From NCBI GenBank assembly GCA_023435265.1, contig JAEYRZ010000086.1:1-6373 (forward strand): 6,373 nt of DNA. Direction: 5' to 3'. The notes under the pieces are model-generated. The model did not search any database. It was not told where the DNA came from and saw nothing but the letters and a program-made list of their open reading frames with translations. This document shows, one piece after another, positions 1-6,355 of this stretch (positions within the stretch are counted from its first letter, which is position 1; each line of letters begins with the position of its first letter). Source of the DNA: Pseudomonadota bacterium. Lineage in GTDB: Bacteria; Desulfobacterota; Desulfobacteria; Desulfobacterales; Desulfosarcinaceae. The position numbers were made by a program, and so were the translations under genes.

Positions 1-1101
1 GCCCTGCACCTCGATGCGCAGGGTGGGGTTGCCTTGGAGCACCTGCAGCGCTTCATCGAGTCCGGACCGCATCTCGGGCTTGATATCGGCCTTGTTGGTA
101 TCGAAGAAGACGTTGGCCAACACCCAGCAGCCCACGGTATTGACTTTGGCGCCCTTGGGTGTTCCGGGGCAGCGGTCCCTGCTGTCGACCACACCGTCAC
201 CATCCGAGTCGAGATCCAGCGGGCATCCCTTGGCGTCCACCTTGGTGCCGGCCGGAGTGCCGGGGCACTGGTCGCGGCTGTCGGGCACGCCGTCGCCGTC
301 AGAGTCGAGCGGGCAGCCCGCGGCATTCACGGCGGTGCCTTTGGGTGTTCCGGGACACTTGTCCTTCTTGTCGGGCACACCGTCGCCGTCGCTGTCGACG
401 CCTTCCTCGAGAAAAATCTTGCGTACGAATCCGGCCATGGCCTCCGGGGAGGTTAAATCGCGCGCCGCAACGCCGAAGCCGCAGGGGGTCGCAGCGGCTA
501 TGCGCTGCATCAGGTCCGCGCCCTTGGCGTCGTCGCCGACCAGCACGGTATAGATGCAAAGCCGATCGCCGTACTCGGCCTTGAGCGCCTCGGCGGCGCT
601 CAGCGGTTCGGTGCCCACATCCTGTCCGTCGCTCACCAGGATCAGCGCCATCCGGCCCTTGATCGATTTCAAATCCGCCGCCGCGGCCCGAAGCGCCTCA
701 GCCATCGGCGTGGTTCCCCCGGGCACGGCAACGGCATCCAGGCCCTTCTGGAACGCCGCGCGCTGATAGGGTGCCATGCCGTAGAACAGAGCGGTTTTGG
801 CTTTGGAGACCGACGGCTCATGCCCGAAACCGCGCAGCCCGGAGGTCACCGCGAGCGGGGGAAGGGTCCGGTTCATGCGTGCGACAGTCGAGCGGGCCAG
901 ATCGAACTTCATGTAATCGCCGTCACCCTCGGTCATGGAACTGGAAGCGTCCAGCAGCACGAGAAAGCCATCCACCTTGGCCGCGATGCCGCCGCCCTGG
1001 TAATCGGCCGTGAGGTCTTTGACCGCCGTATCCGGGGAGAGGTAGGTTTTTGCGCATCCGGCCAACAGCAGGCCGGCCAAAAGCAAACGAATCACTTTCA
1101 T
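1..1101 (-). CDS. VWA / thrombospondin type 3 repeat / OmpA-like lipoprotein (3' end outside window)
   Basis: The frame is open from the ATG at 1101 to the window edge: 367 residues with no stop, so the gene is truncated by the window, not broken. Residues 1-16 form a lipoprotein signal ending in the lipobox LAGC (Cys16, then Ala, so not an inner-membrane Asp signal). Residues about 44-230 are a VWA domain with the metal-site (MIDAS) motif DASSS (D51, S53, S55), Thr130/131 and SDG at 157-159. Three calcium-binding type 3 repeats follow (236-325), then an OmpA-like start at 326-367 containing VFFDTNKADI. In known families the OmpA domain binds peptidoglycan and VWA domains bind protein or other ligands through a divalent metal. 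I infer an outer-membrane lipoprotein anchored to the cell wall, with the repeats as a spacer. The start is supported by AAAGGA at 1108-1113, six bases upstream. An in-frame ATG at 1119 would add six residues but has no good ribosome site. The exact ligand is unknown. Confidence 0.93.
   Translation of the reverse strand, partial: MKVIRLLLAGLLLAGCAKTYLSPDTAVKDLTADYQGGGIAAKVDGFLVLLDASSSMTEGDGDYMKFDLARSTVARMNRTLPPLAVTSGLRGFGHEPSVSKAKTALFYGMAPYQRAAFQKGLDAVAVPGGTTPMAEALRAAAADLKSIKGRMALILVSDGQDVGTEPLSAAEALKAEYGDRLCIYTVLVGDDAKGADLMQRIAAATPCGFGVAARDLTSPEAMAGFVRKIFLEEGVDSDGDGVPDKKDKCPGTPKGTAVNAAGCPLDSDGDGVPDSRDQCPGTPAGTKVDAKGCPLDLDSDGDGVVDSRDRCPGTPKGAKVNTVGCWVLANVFFDTNKADIKPEMRSGLDEALQVLQGNPTLRIEVQG
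127..396 (-). repeat. Three tandem thrombospondin type 3 repeats within the lipoprotein gene
   Basis: Three units of about 30 residues (236-265, 266-295, 296-325) each carry the acidic calcium loop DSDGDGVxD, followed by a CPGTPxG turn and a closing Gly-Cys. The third unit has two extra residues (Asp-Leu) before its loop. Each unit has two cysteines (249/263, 279/293, 311/325), which could form disulfides in the periplasm. Repeats of this type usually sit just before OmpA domains, as here. The DNA is similar enough between units that copy-number change by recombination is possible. Confidence 0.93.
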
Positions 1102-1144
1102 GATGCATCCTTTCTTCATCCCGGCGTTACGGCGCAGGACCCCC

Positions 1145-1203
1145 CGCCGTCGGGAAGGTCTGTGATTGGGTCTGTTCGAGACGGCGAAGAGAGGCATGCC
1201 GTC
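1145..1203 (-). other. Competing stem arms in the lipoprotein leader
   Basis: GCCGTC occurs on the + strand at 1146-1151 and again at 1198-1203, and its complement GACGGC lies between them at 1180-1185. The outer 1145-1151 / 1180-1186 pairing extends to 7 bp. The middle arm can therefore pair with either flank but not both. All three arms lie within the leader predicted from the promoter near 1222. This is a possible RNA switch; no known riboswitch class was recognised. Confidence 0.25.
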
Positions 1204-1210
1204 TTCCGGT

Positions 1211-1238
1211 TGGTTGGGACGTTTATACCAAACAACCA
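1211..1238. promoter_or_regulatory. Inverted repeat around the lipoprotein promoter (possible operator)
   Basis: The arms TGGTTG (1211-1216) and CAACCA (1233-1238) are perfect inverted copies. Their centres are 22 bp apart, about two helical turns. The -10 element at 1222-1227 sits at the centre of symmetry. This geometry suits a dimeric regulator that would block or adjust polymerase binding. The arms are only 6 bp, so chance is possible. Confidence 0.3.
1222..1230 (-). promoter_or_regulatory. Extended -10 promoter candidate for the lipoprotein gene
   Basis: Read on the - strand this is TGGTATAAA, which matches the extended -10 pattern TGnTATAAT with one mismatch. No good -35 hexamer lies 16-18 bases upstream, which extended -10 promoters can tolerate. 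Transcription would begin near 1215 and give a leader of about 114 bases before the ATG at 1101. This rests on consensus matching alone. Confidence 0.4.
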
Positions 1239-1307
1239 CAGATTACTTCCCCAAGCAAGTGTAACCTTGTTCTCCCCCGAAACCGCCGCCGCGGTCCGCC
1301 AATGAAA

Positions 1308-1326
1308 GGTCCGGAGCGGCCGGACC
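1308..1326 (+). other. GC-rich hairpin upstream of the terminator-like stem
   Basis: GGTCCGG (1308-1314) and CCGGACC (1320-1326) form a perfect 7-bp stem with a five-base loop. A second copy of GGTCCG at 1293-1298 could pair with the same right arm (1321-1326), so two folds compete. No T-run follows directly. It lies 12 bases before the terminator-like stem at 1338-1364. Confidence 0.4.
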
Positions 1327-1337
1327 TCGCGTGAGTG

Positions 1338-1364
1338 CGGCGCCCCGTGGGGGCCGATTTTTTT
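1338..1364 (+). terminator. Intrinsic terminator-like hairpin with no upstream + strand gene
   Basis: Four G-C pairs (1343-1346 with 1350-1353) close a GTG loop. They extend through G1342-C1354 and, past a bulged C1341, G1340-C1355. One A then precedes seven Ts (1358-1364). The T-run suits transcripts on the + strand only. The neighbour on the left is on the - strand, so this would end a short non-coding transcript, attenuate a longer kinase leader, or shield the kinase promoter just downstream. Confidence 0.5.
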
Positions 1365-1366
1365 GC

Positions 1367-1395
1367 TTGCCCGCAGGGATAAGCCCTCGTAAGAT
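1367..1395 (+). promoter_or_regulatory. Sigma-70-like promoter candidate for the kinase-aminotransferase operon
   Basis: TTGCCC (1367-1372) and TAAGAT (1390-1395) are separated by exactly 17 bases; each matches four of six consensus positions. It lies just after the terminator-like T-run and would start RNA near 1402, leaving a leader of about 69 bases before the ATG at 1471. This placement argues against the in-frame TTG at 1399 as the kinase start, since that codon would overlap the promoter. Confidence 0.4.
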
Positions 1396-1461
1396 CTGTT
1401 GCACCGAATGAGATCGCCGTTGCCGGGCGCTCGATCGCTCCGGCGGCCCCGCCTGTTTTGT

Positions 1462-1465
1462 GGAG
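1462..1465 (+). promoter_or_regulatory. Ribosome binding site that sets the kinase start
   Basis: GGAG lies five bases before the ATG at 1471. The upstream in-frame candidates, TTG at 1399 and ATG at 1408, lack a comparable site and would add an Arg/Pro-rich stretch ahead of the first membrane segment. This decides the start at 1471. Confidence 0.75.
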
Positions 1466-1470
1466 AACGA

Positions 1471-4400
1471 ATGAAAGCGCTTGAATCTATGCCTGCAGCC
1501 CGGCTGCCGCTCGTGGGATTGTGCGTGGCGGCCGCGCTGACCCTGGTCGCCGGCGGGCTGTTGTTTTACCGCCACGAAGCACGCGTTCTGCAAACCCGCC
1601 GCCATGCCGAGCTGCGCGCGGTCGCCGACCTCAAGATCGCTCAGATCCTGGCCTGGCGGGAGGAGATTCTGGAAGCTGCGCGCCTGAATGCCGCCTCGCC
1701 TTTTCTGCGCCGCACCCTCGCACGGCTGCGGAATGTTCCGGACGACCGGCAGGCCCGGGCCGACCTGGAATCCAGGATGGCGCTGGTCCTGGGCGGCGGG
1801 CACTTCGTCGATGTGCTTCTGGCGACCCCCGAGGGCGGGCTGCTGTACGCCGTGAACCCCCGGACCACCGGGCTCGATCCCGATTCGCGCCTCCTGGCCC
1901 GCCGCGCGGCAACGGGCCGCGCGCCGCTGATGGGGGAAATCGTGCGCCCCGGCCCCGGACGACCGCTGCACATCGATGCGGCGGCCGCCATGGATACGGA
2001 CGGCCGTGGGCCCGCAGCGGTATTGATTCTGCGCAGCGATCCGCAACGTTATCTTTTTCCCTTGATCCAGACATGGCCGACGCCCAGTCCGAGCGCTGAA
2101 ACGCTGCTGGTGCGCCGCGACGGCGACGATGTCCTGTTCCTCAACGCCCTTCGGCATAAGGCCGATACGGCCCTATCGCTGCGAATCCCGCATTCGGATT
2201 CCGCGCTGCCGGCTGCCCGGGGCCTGCACGGCGTGACGGGCATTTTCGAAGGGGTGGACTACCGGGGAGTAAGGGTGCTGTCCGACCTGCGGCCGGTTCC
2301 CGGCAGCGCCTGGTTCATGGTGGCCAAGGTGGATGCGGAGGAGGTTTACGCCGAACTGGGCTTTCGCAGCGCCGTCATCAGCGCCCTGGTGCTGGCGGGC
2401 ATCGTGCTCTCGGGTTTGCTGGCCGCCCTTGTCTACCGCCACCGACGGCAGGGGCTCTACCGCCGCCTTTACGAGGCGGAGCGCCTGCGGCGCAAGGCCC
2501 AGGAAGAGATCCGCGCCACCTTCTACGGCATCGGGGACGGCGTGATCGCCACGGACGCCGACGGCCGGGTGACCCACATGAACCCCGTGGCGGCCGGCCT
2601 GACCGGCCATTCCGAAGCCGAAGTCATCGGACGGCCGCTCGATTCGGTGTTCCGGATCATCAACGAAGAGAGCCGGCTGCCGGTCGAAAGCCCGGTCGCG
2701 CGGGTCCTGCGCGAGGGGAACATCGTCGGCCTGGCGAACCATACGCTGCTCATCTCCGCCGACGGACAGGAACGGCCCATCGCGGACAGCGGCGCGCCGG
2801 TGCGCGACGAAGACGGCAACATCACCGGGGTGGTGCTGGTGTTCCGCGACCAGACGCCGGAGCGCACGGCCGAAGCGGCCCTGCGCGAAAGCGAGCGGCG
2901 TTACCGCCAGTTGTTCGAGTCCAACCCGCAGCCCATGTGGGTCTACGACCGTGAAACATTGAGGTTCCTGGCGGTCAACGATGCCGCGGTGAACCATTAC
3001 GGGTTCAGCCGCGAGGAGTTCCTGGGCATGACCACCAGGGAAATCCGGCCGCCGGAAGAAATACCGCGGATGTTGAAATTCGCCGAACGGGTCGGCGACG
3101 GCTTCGTCAAGGCCGGTTTATGGCGCCACCGCAAGAAAAACGGCGAAGTGATCGAGGTGGAAGTCACCTCGCACGGCTTGAATTTCGACGGGCGGAGGGC
3201 CAGGCTCCTGCTCGCCTCGGACGTCACCGACCGCCGGCGGGCCGAAGCCGGCCTGCGCGCCAGTGAAGAGCGGCTGCGCCTTGCGCTTTCGGCGGCAAAC
3301 CAGGGACTTTACGACATCAATTTCCTGGACTGCACGCAGACGGTCAGCGATGAGTATGCGCGCATGCTGGGGTTCGAGCCCACCGGCTTCGTCGAGACCC
3401 TGGAAAGTTGGAAAGCGCGTCTTCACCCCGAAGACCGCGAGGCCGCCGTATCCGTGTTCGACGATTACGTGGCCGGGCGGATATCGGAGTACCGCACCGA
3501 ATTCCGGCAGCAGGCCCGCGACGGGCAGTGGCGGTGGATTTCGTCGCAGGGCAGGATCATGCAGCGCGACGCGGCGGGCCGCCCGGTGCGCATGCTCGGT
3601 ACGCATACCGACATCACCGAGCGCAAAATGGTTGAAGAGCAGCTCGTCCAGGCCCAGAAAATGGAGTCCGTGGGCCGCCTTGCGGGAGGCATCGCCCACG
3701 ATTTCAACAACATGCTGGGCGTGATCATCGGCCACTGCGAACTGGCCGAAGAGCGGCTTCCCGAGGCGCACCCGCTGCGCAGCGATCTGCGCGAAATCCG
3801 CAAGGCGGCCCAGCGTTCGGCCGACCTGACGCGCCAGCTGCTGGCGTTTGCGCGCAAGCAGACCATCAGCCCCAAGGTGCTCGACATCAACGAGACCGTG
3901 GGCGGCATGCTCACCATGCTGCGCCGGCTGATCGGAGAGGATATCGAGCTGATCTGGAAACCCGGCCAGGCGCTCTGGCCGGTCAAGGTCGATCCGGCCC
4001 AGCTCGATCAAATCCTGGCCAACCTGGCGGTCAATGCGCGGGATGCCATCACGGGTGCGGGCATGCTGAGCATCGAAACGGCCAACGTGGTCCTCGACGA
4101 AGGCTATAAGCGCACGCATGCGGGGTTCCGCAGCGGCGCGTTCGTCCGGCTCTCGGTAAGCGACAACGGCTGCGGGATGACCCGCGAGGTCAAGGAGCAC
4201 CTCTTCGTCCCCTTCTTCACCACCAAGGAAGTGGGCAAGGGCACGGGGCTGGGTCTGGCCACGGTCTATGGAATCGTCAAGCAGAATGAAGGCTTCATCA
4301 ATGTCTACAGCGAGGAGGGGCGCGGGACGACGGTAACGCTCTATCTGCCCCGGGTCGCTTCGGTCGGGGAGCGGGCCGCGCCGCCGGCGCCGCGCCGGCC

Positions 4401-4779
4401 GTTGACCGGAGATGAAACCATCCTGCTGGTGGAGGACGAGGAGGCGGTTCTGGAGCTGGGCCGCGATATCCTGCAGCGCTGCGGCTACACCGTGCTGGCG
4501 GCGCGCACCGCGGAAGAGGCGCTCGACTTGGCCCGGAACCACGCCGGTCCGCTGCACCTGCTGCTCACCGACGTGGTGATGCCCCGCATGAACGGGCAGC
4601 AGCTGCACGAGCGCATCGTCGCGCGGTATCCGCAGATCAAAACGCTTTTCATGTCAGGCTACACGGCCGAGGTGATCGGGCAGCAGGGCCTGATCGGCGA
4701 CGATCTGCAGTTCCTGCAGAAGCCGTTTTCCGTGCATGCGCTGGCGCAGAAGGTGCGCGCCGTGCTGGAGGGGCCGTGA
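1471..4779 (+). CDS. Membrane hybrid sensor histidine kinase with three PAS domains and a receiver domain
   Basis: This 1102-residue protein has a membrane segment at about 12-33, an extracytoplasmic sensor at about 34-300, and a second segment at about 302-322. A short charged linker leads to three PAS domains at about 349-465, 478-588 and 597-718. The dimerisation/phosphoacceptor domain has the H-box GGIAHDFNN with His743. The ATPase domain has an N-box (N851, N855, D858), G1 DNGCG (898-902), F-box F912-F916 and G2 GKGTGLGL (922-929). The C-terminal receiver has an acidic pair E988/D989, phosphoacceptor Asp1034, Ser1062 and Lys1084. All catalytic residues are present, so it should autophosphorylate on His743 and pass phosphate to Asp1034. 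The sensor begins with an ELRAVADLKIAQI helix after TM1, of a kind I associate with PAS kinases of deltaproteobacteria; it may be Cache-like, but I cannot assign its ligand. No DNA-binding output or Hpt domain is visible. It overlaps the downstream aminotransferase gene by four bases. Confidence 0.96.
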   Translation: MKALESMPAARLPLVGLCVAAALTLVAGGLLFYRHEARVLQTRRHAELRAVADLKIAQILAWREEILEAARLNAASPFLRRTLARLRNVPDDRQARADLESRMALVLGGGHFVDVLLATPEGGLLYAVNPRTTGLDPDSRLLARRAATGRAPLMGEIVRPGPGRPLHIDAAAAMDTDGRGPAAVLILRSDPQRYLFPLIQTWPTPSPSAETLLVRRDGDDVLFLNALRHKADTALSLRIPHSDSALPAARGLHGVTGIFEGVDYRGVRVLSDLRPVPGSAWFMVAKVDAEEVYAELGFRSAVISALVLAGIVLSGLLAALVYRHRRQGLYRRLYEAERLRRKAQEEIRATFYGIGDGVIATDADGRVTHMNPVAAGLTGHSEAEVIGRPLDSVFRIINEESRLPVESPVARVLREGNIVGLANHTLLISADGQERPIADSGAPVRDEDGNITGVVLVFRDQTPERTAEAALRESERRYRQLFESNPQPMWVYDRETLRFLAVNDAAVNHYGFSREEFLGMTTREIRPPEEIPRMLKFAERVGDGFVKAGLWRHRKKNGEVIEVEVTSHGLNFDGRRARLLLASDVTDRRRAEAGLRASEERLRLALSAANQGLYDINFLDCTQTVSDEYARMLGFEPTGFVETLESWKARLHPEDREAAVSVFDDYVAGRISEYRTEFRQQARDGQWRWISSQGRIMQRDAAGRPVRMLGTHTDITERKMVEEQLVQAQKMESVGRLAGGIAHDFNNMLGVIIGHCELAEERLPEAHPLRSDLREIRKAAQRSADLTRQLLAFARKQTISPKVLDINETVGGMLTMLRRLIGEDIELIWKPGQALWPVKVDPAQLDQILANLAVNARDAITGAGMLSIETANVVLDEGYKRTHAGFRSGAFVRLSVSDNGCGMTREVKEHLFVPFFTTKEVGKGTGLGLATVYGIVKQNEGFINVYSEEGRGTTVTLYLPRVASVGERAAPPAPRRPLTGDETILLVEDEEAVLELGRDILQRCGYTVLAARTAEEALDLARNHAGPLHLLLTDVVMPRMNGQQLHERIVARYPQIKTLFMSGYTAEVIGQQGLIGDDLQFLQKPFSVHALAQKVRAVLEGP
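4767..4779 (+). promoter_or_regulatory. Start-stop overlap coupling kinase and aminotransferase
   Basis: The kinase stop TGA (4777-4779) overlaps the aminotransferase GTG start (4776-4778) as GTGA. A strong GGAGG ribosome site (4767-4771) lies inside the last kinase codons, four bases before the GTG. This arrangement normally gives translational coupling through ribosome re-initiation, so both proteins should be made together. Confidence 0.8.
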
Positions 4780-5957
4780 GCCTGTTTTCACAGCGTTTTC
4801 AGGCCGGCCCGGAAGCCAACGAACTGGCGCGGCGCCTGGCTGCGAAGCGCGCCGCGGGCCGCGCGGTGATCGATTTGACAGAGTCGAACCCGACGCGCGC
4901 GGATCTGATTTTCCCGCCCGGCATGCTTTCCGCGGCCTGGGCGGCCGCCACGGACCGCCCCTATGCCCCGGACCCGCGCGGGCTGGAAGCGGCGCGCCAG
5001 GCTTTGGTGGAATATCACGGCGCGGTGGGGGCTGCGGTGGGGCCGGAGGCGTTTTTTCTGACCGCCGGCACCAGCGAGGCGTATGCCATGCTCTTCAAGC
5101 TGCTGGCCGATCCGGGCGACGAGATCCTGATTCCGCGGCCGGGCTATCCGCTGCTGGCCTACCTGGCCGGGTTCGAGAACATGCGGGGGGTCTTCTACCC
5201 TTTAACCTATCGCGCGGAACGGGGCTGGGAGATCGACCTTGAGGTGCTGGCCGCCCTGGTGACGCCGCGCACGCGGGCCGTGGTAGCGGTCAATCCCAAC
5301 AATCCCACGGGTTCCTTTCTGAAGACGGAGGAGCTGCTGTTCCTGGACGACCTGTGCCGGCGCCGCGGAATGGCCTTGATTGTGGACGAGGTGTTCTCCG
5401 ATTATGCTGCGGCTCCGGACGTGCGGCGCGTGCGCAGCATCGTGGGCCGGACGGGGTGTCTCAGCTTTGCCTTGAACGGGTTTTCCAAGCTGCTGGCTTT
5501 GCCGCAGGTGAAGCTGGCCTGGATGGTGCTGGGCGGGGAGGGGGCGCTGGTGCGGGCGGCGGCGGAGCGTCTGGAGATGCTGCTCGACTTCTACCTGAGC
5601 GTCTCGACGCCGGTGCAGCACGCGGCCAGACGGCTGCTTGAAGGCCGCCAGGTGATCCAGGCGCAGGTGCGGGCGCGTCTTTCGGCCAACCGGGCGGCGC
5701 TGGAGGCGCTCGTGGCGCCGGTCGGCGATTGCCGCGTGCTGGCCTGCGAGGGGGGCTGGTACGCGATCGTCGCGATCGACGACGAGGTCACCGACGAGGA
5801 CCGCGCGCTCGAACTCCTGGACCGCGCCGACACGCTGATCCATCCGGGCTGCTTCTACGAATTCAACCGCGAAGGATACGTGGTGGTCAGCCTGCTGCCG
5901 CGACCGGAAGAGTTTCGGACCGGCATCGAACGACTGGTCGGGTTGTTTGGAAAGTAA
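4776..5957 (+). CDS. Class I/II (fold-type I) PLP-dependent aminotransferase
   Basis: The 393-residue length is normal for the family, and the protein should be cytoplasmic and dimeric. Recognisable elements in order: ESNPT near the N terminus (36-40), Tyr63 in the subunit-interface loop, the cofactor-phosphate loop TAGTSEAY (96-103), RPGYP (121-125), NPNNPTG (173-179), DEVF with Asp204 for the pyridine nitrogen, and SK at 237-238, where Lys238 should form the Schiff base with PLP. The expected reaction is amino-group transfer between an amino acid and a 2-oxo acid. The specific substrate cannot be named. Several positions differ from aspartate aminotransferase: Phe207 replaces the Tyr of DEVY, Lys246 (LPQVKLAW) stands in place of the phosphate-binding Arg, and the Arg that usually binds the substrate carboxylate near the C terminus seems replaced by Val370 (YVVVSLLP). 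I believe a group of related enzymes shares this pattern, so it marks a subfamily and not necessarily a dead enzyme. GTG start with GGAGG; no clear terminator follows. Confidence 0.94.
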   Translation: MSLFSQRFQAGPEANELARRLAAKRAAGRAVIDLTESNPTRADLIFPPGMLSAAWAAATDRPYAPDPRGLEAARQALVEYHGAVGAAVGPEAFFLTAGTSEAYAMLFKLLADPGDEILIPRPGYPLLAYLAGFENMRGVFYPLTYRAERGWEIDLEVLAALVTPRTRAVVAVNPNNPTGSFLKTEELLFLDDLCRRRGMALIVDEVFSDYAAAPDVRRVRSIVGRTGCLSFALNGFSKLLALPQVKLAWMVLGGEGALVRAAAERLEMLLDFYLSVSTPVQHAARRLLEGRQVIQAQVRARLSANRAALEALVAPVGDCRVLACEGGWYAIVAIDDEVTDEDRALELLDRADTLIHPGCFYEFNREGYVVVSLLPRPEEFRTGIERLVGLFGK

Positions 5958-6243
5958 TCGTAAGACCGCCGGTTCTTGATCTTTATGATTTGTGTGCGCC
6001 GATCCCGGTGCGAGCGCCGTCTTCCGGCATTCCGTTTTTACAGTACGCGAAGTTTTCTTCTGGCACTCCGCACATTGTCTTCCTTTCGGGTCTTTTTACT
6101 ACGATTCTACAAATTCAACACGGAAAGCGACTGCAGCGTGCATCCGCCGCGGCCTCCCCGTGGGCAATGGAAGTAATCAAAAGGCTTCCGTAAAAATGCA
6201 TCAATCAGGACCGATTCCGCTTTCGATGCGGTCTGAGACTGTG

Positions 6244-6262
6244 CGCACCGGCACCCGGTGTG
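6244..6262. repeat. Short perfect hairpin in the 3' non-coding region
   Basis: CACCGG (6246-6251) and CCGGTG (6255-6260) pair perfectly around a three-base loop. A G-T and a C-G pair extend the stem to eight. No T-run follows on either strand, so it is not a standard intrinsic terminator. It may be part of the same repeat unit as the palindrome at 6316-6355. Confidence 0.4.
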
Positions 6263-6315
6263 GCGGGTCCTGCCTGCCGGCATCCCATTTCGAAGTCCGC
6301 TAAGGCTTGCTCCGC

Positions 6316-6355
6316 GCGTCCCGCAAACTCGCTGGTGCTCAAACAGGCGGGACGC
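6316..6355. repeat. Palindrome with perfect 9-bp arms (possible dispersed intergenic repeat)
   Basis: GCGTCCCGC (6316-6324) and GCGGGACGC (6347-6355) are perfect inverted copies around a 22-base loop that contains two AAAC/CAAACA-like segments. TTTT follows at 6356-6359, so weak termination of + strand transcripts is possible, but the loop is long for that. The flanks (CTTGCTCCGCGC before, GCTACGCTGCGCC after) give it the look of a repetitive extragenic element. The dispersed nature is inferred from the look of the sequence and is not shown by this window. Confidence 0.45.

Noticed and set aside
14..1305. Several + strand open frames of 70-179 codons over the lipoprotein gene
   Set aside because: They are shadows of the - strand lipoprotein, which has a signal peptide, MIDAS motif and calcium repeats. 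The apparent repetition in the + frames comes from the type 3 repeats.
1302..1334. Ten-codon leader peptide (MKGPERPDLA) before the terminator-like stem
   Set aside because: It has no ribosome binding site and no run of a single amino acid that would suggest classical attenuation.
1399..1470. Longer kinase start at TTG 1399 or ATG 1408
   Set aside because: No ribosome site, an Arg/Pro-rich extension, and overlap with the predicted promoter. ATG 1471 has GGAG at the right distance and places the membrane segment near the N terminus.
1243..2157. - strand open frame of 304 codons over the intergenic region and the kinase start
   Set aside because: Composition is that of an antisense shadow (Gln, Arg, Gly rich), with no ribosome site or motif, and it conflicts with both promoter candidates and the kinase start.
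2173..2997. - strand open frame of 274 codons opposite the first PAS domain
   Set aside because: Antisense shadow of the kinase; no recognisable protein features.
3118..4608. Long - strand open frame (496 codons) opposite the kinase gene
   Set aside because: It lies entirely opposite the kinase HisKA, ATPase and receiver regions, whose motifs are all intact. Its translation is rich in Arg, Gln, His and Ala with no domain. Long antisense frames are expected in GC-rich genes.
5763..5782. Repeated GCGATCG pattern in the aminotransferase gene
   Set aside because: It is explained by codons for the Ile-Val-Ala-Ile-Asp segment of the protein and has no wider symmetry.
5992..6303. + strand open frame of 103 codons after the aminotransferase
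   Set aside because: No ribosome site, atypical residue use, and it runs through the hairpin at 6244-6262 and into the repeat-like tail. No family recognised.
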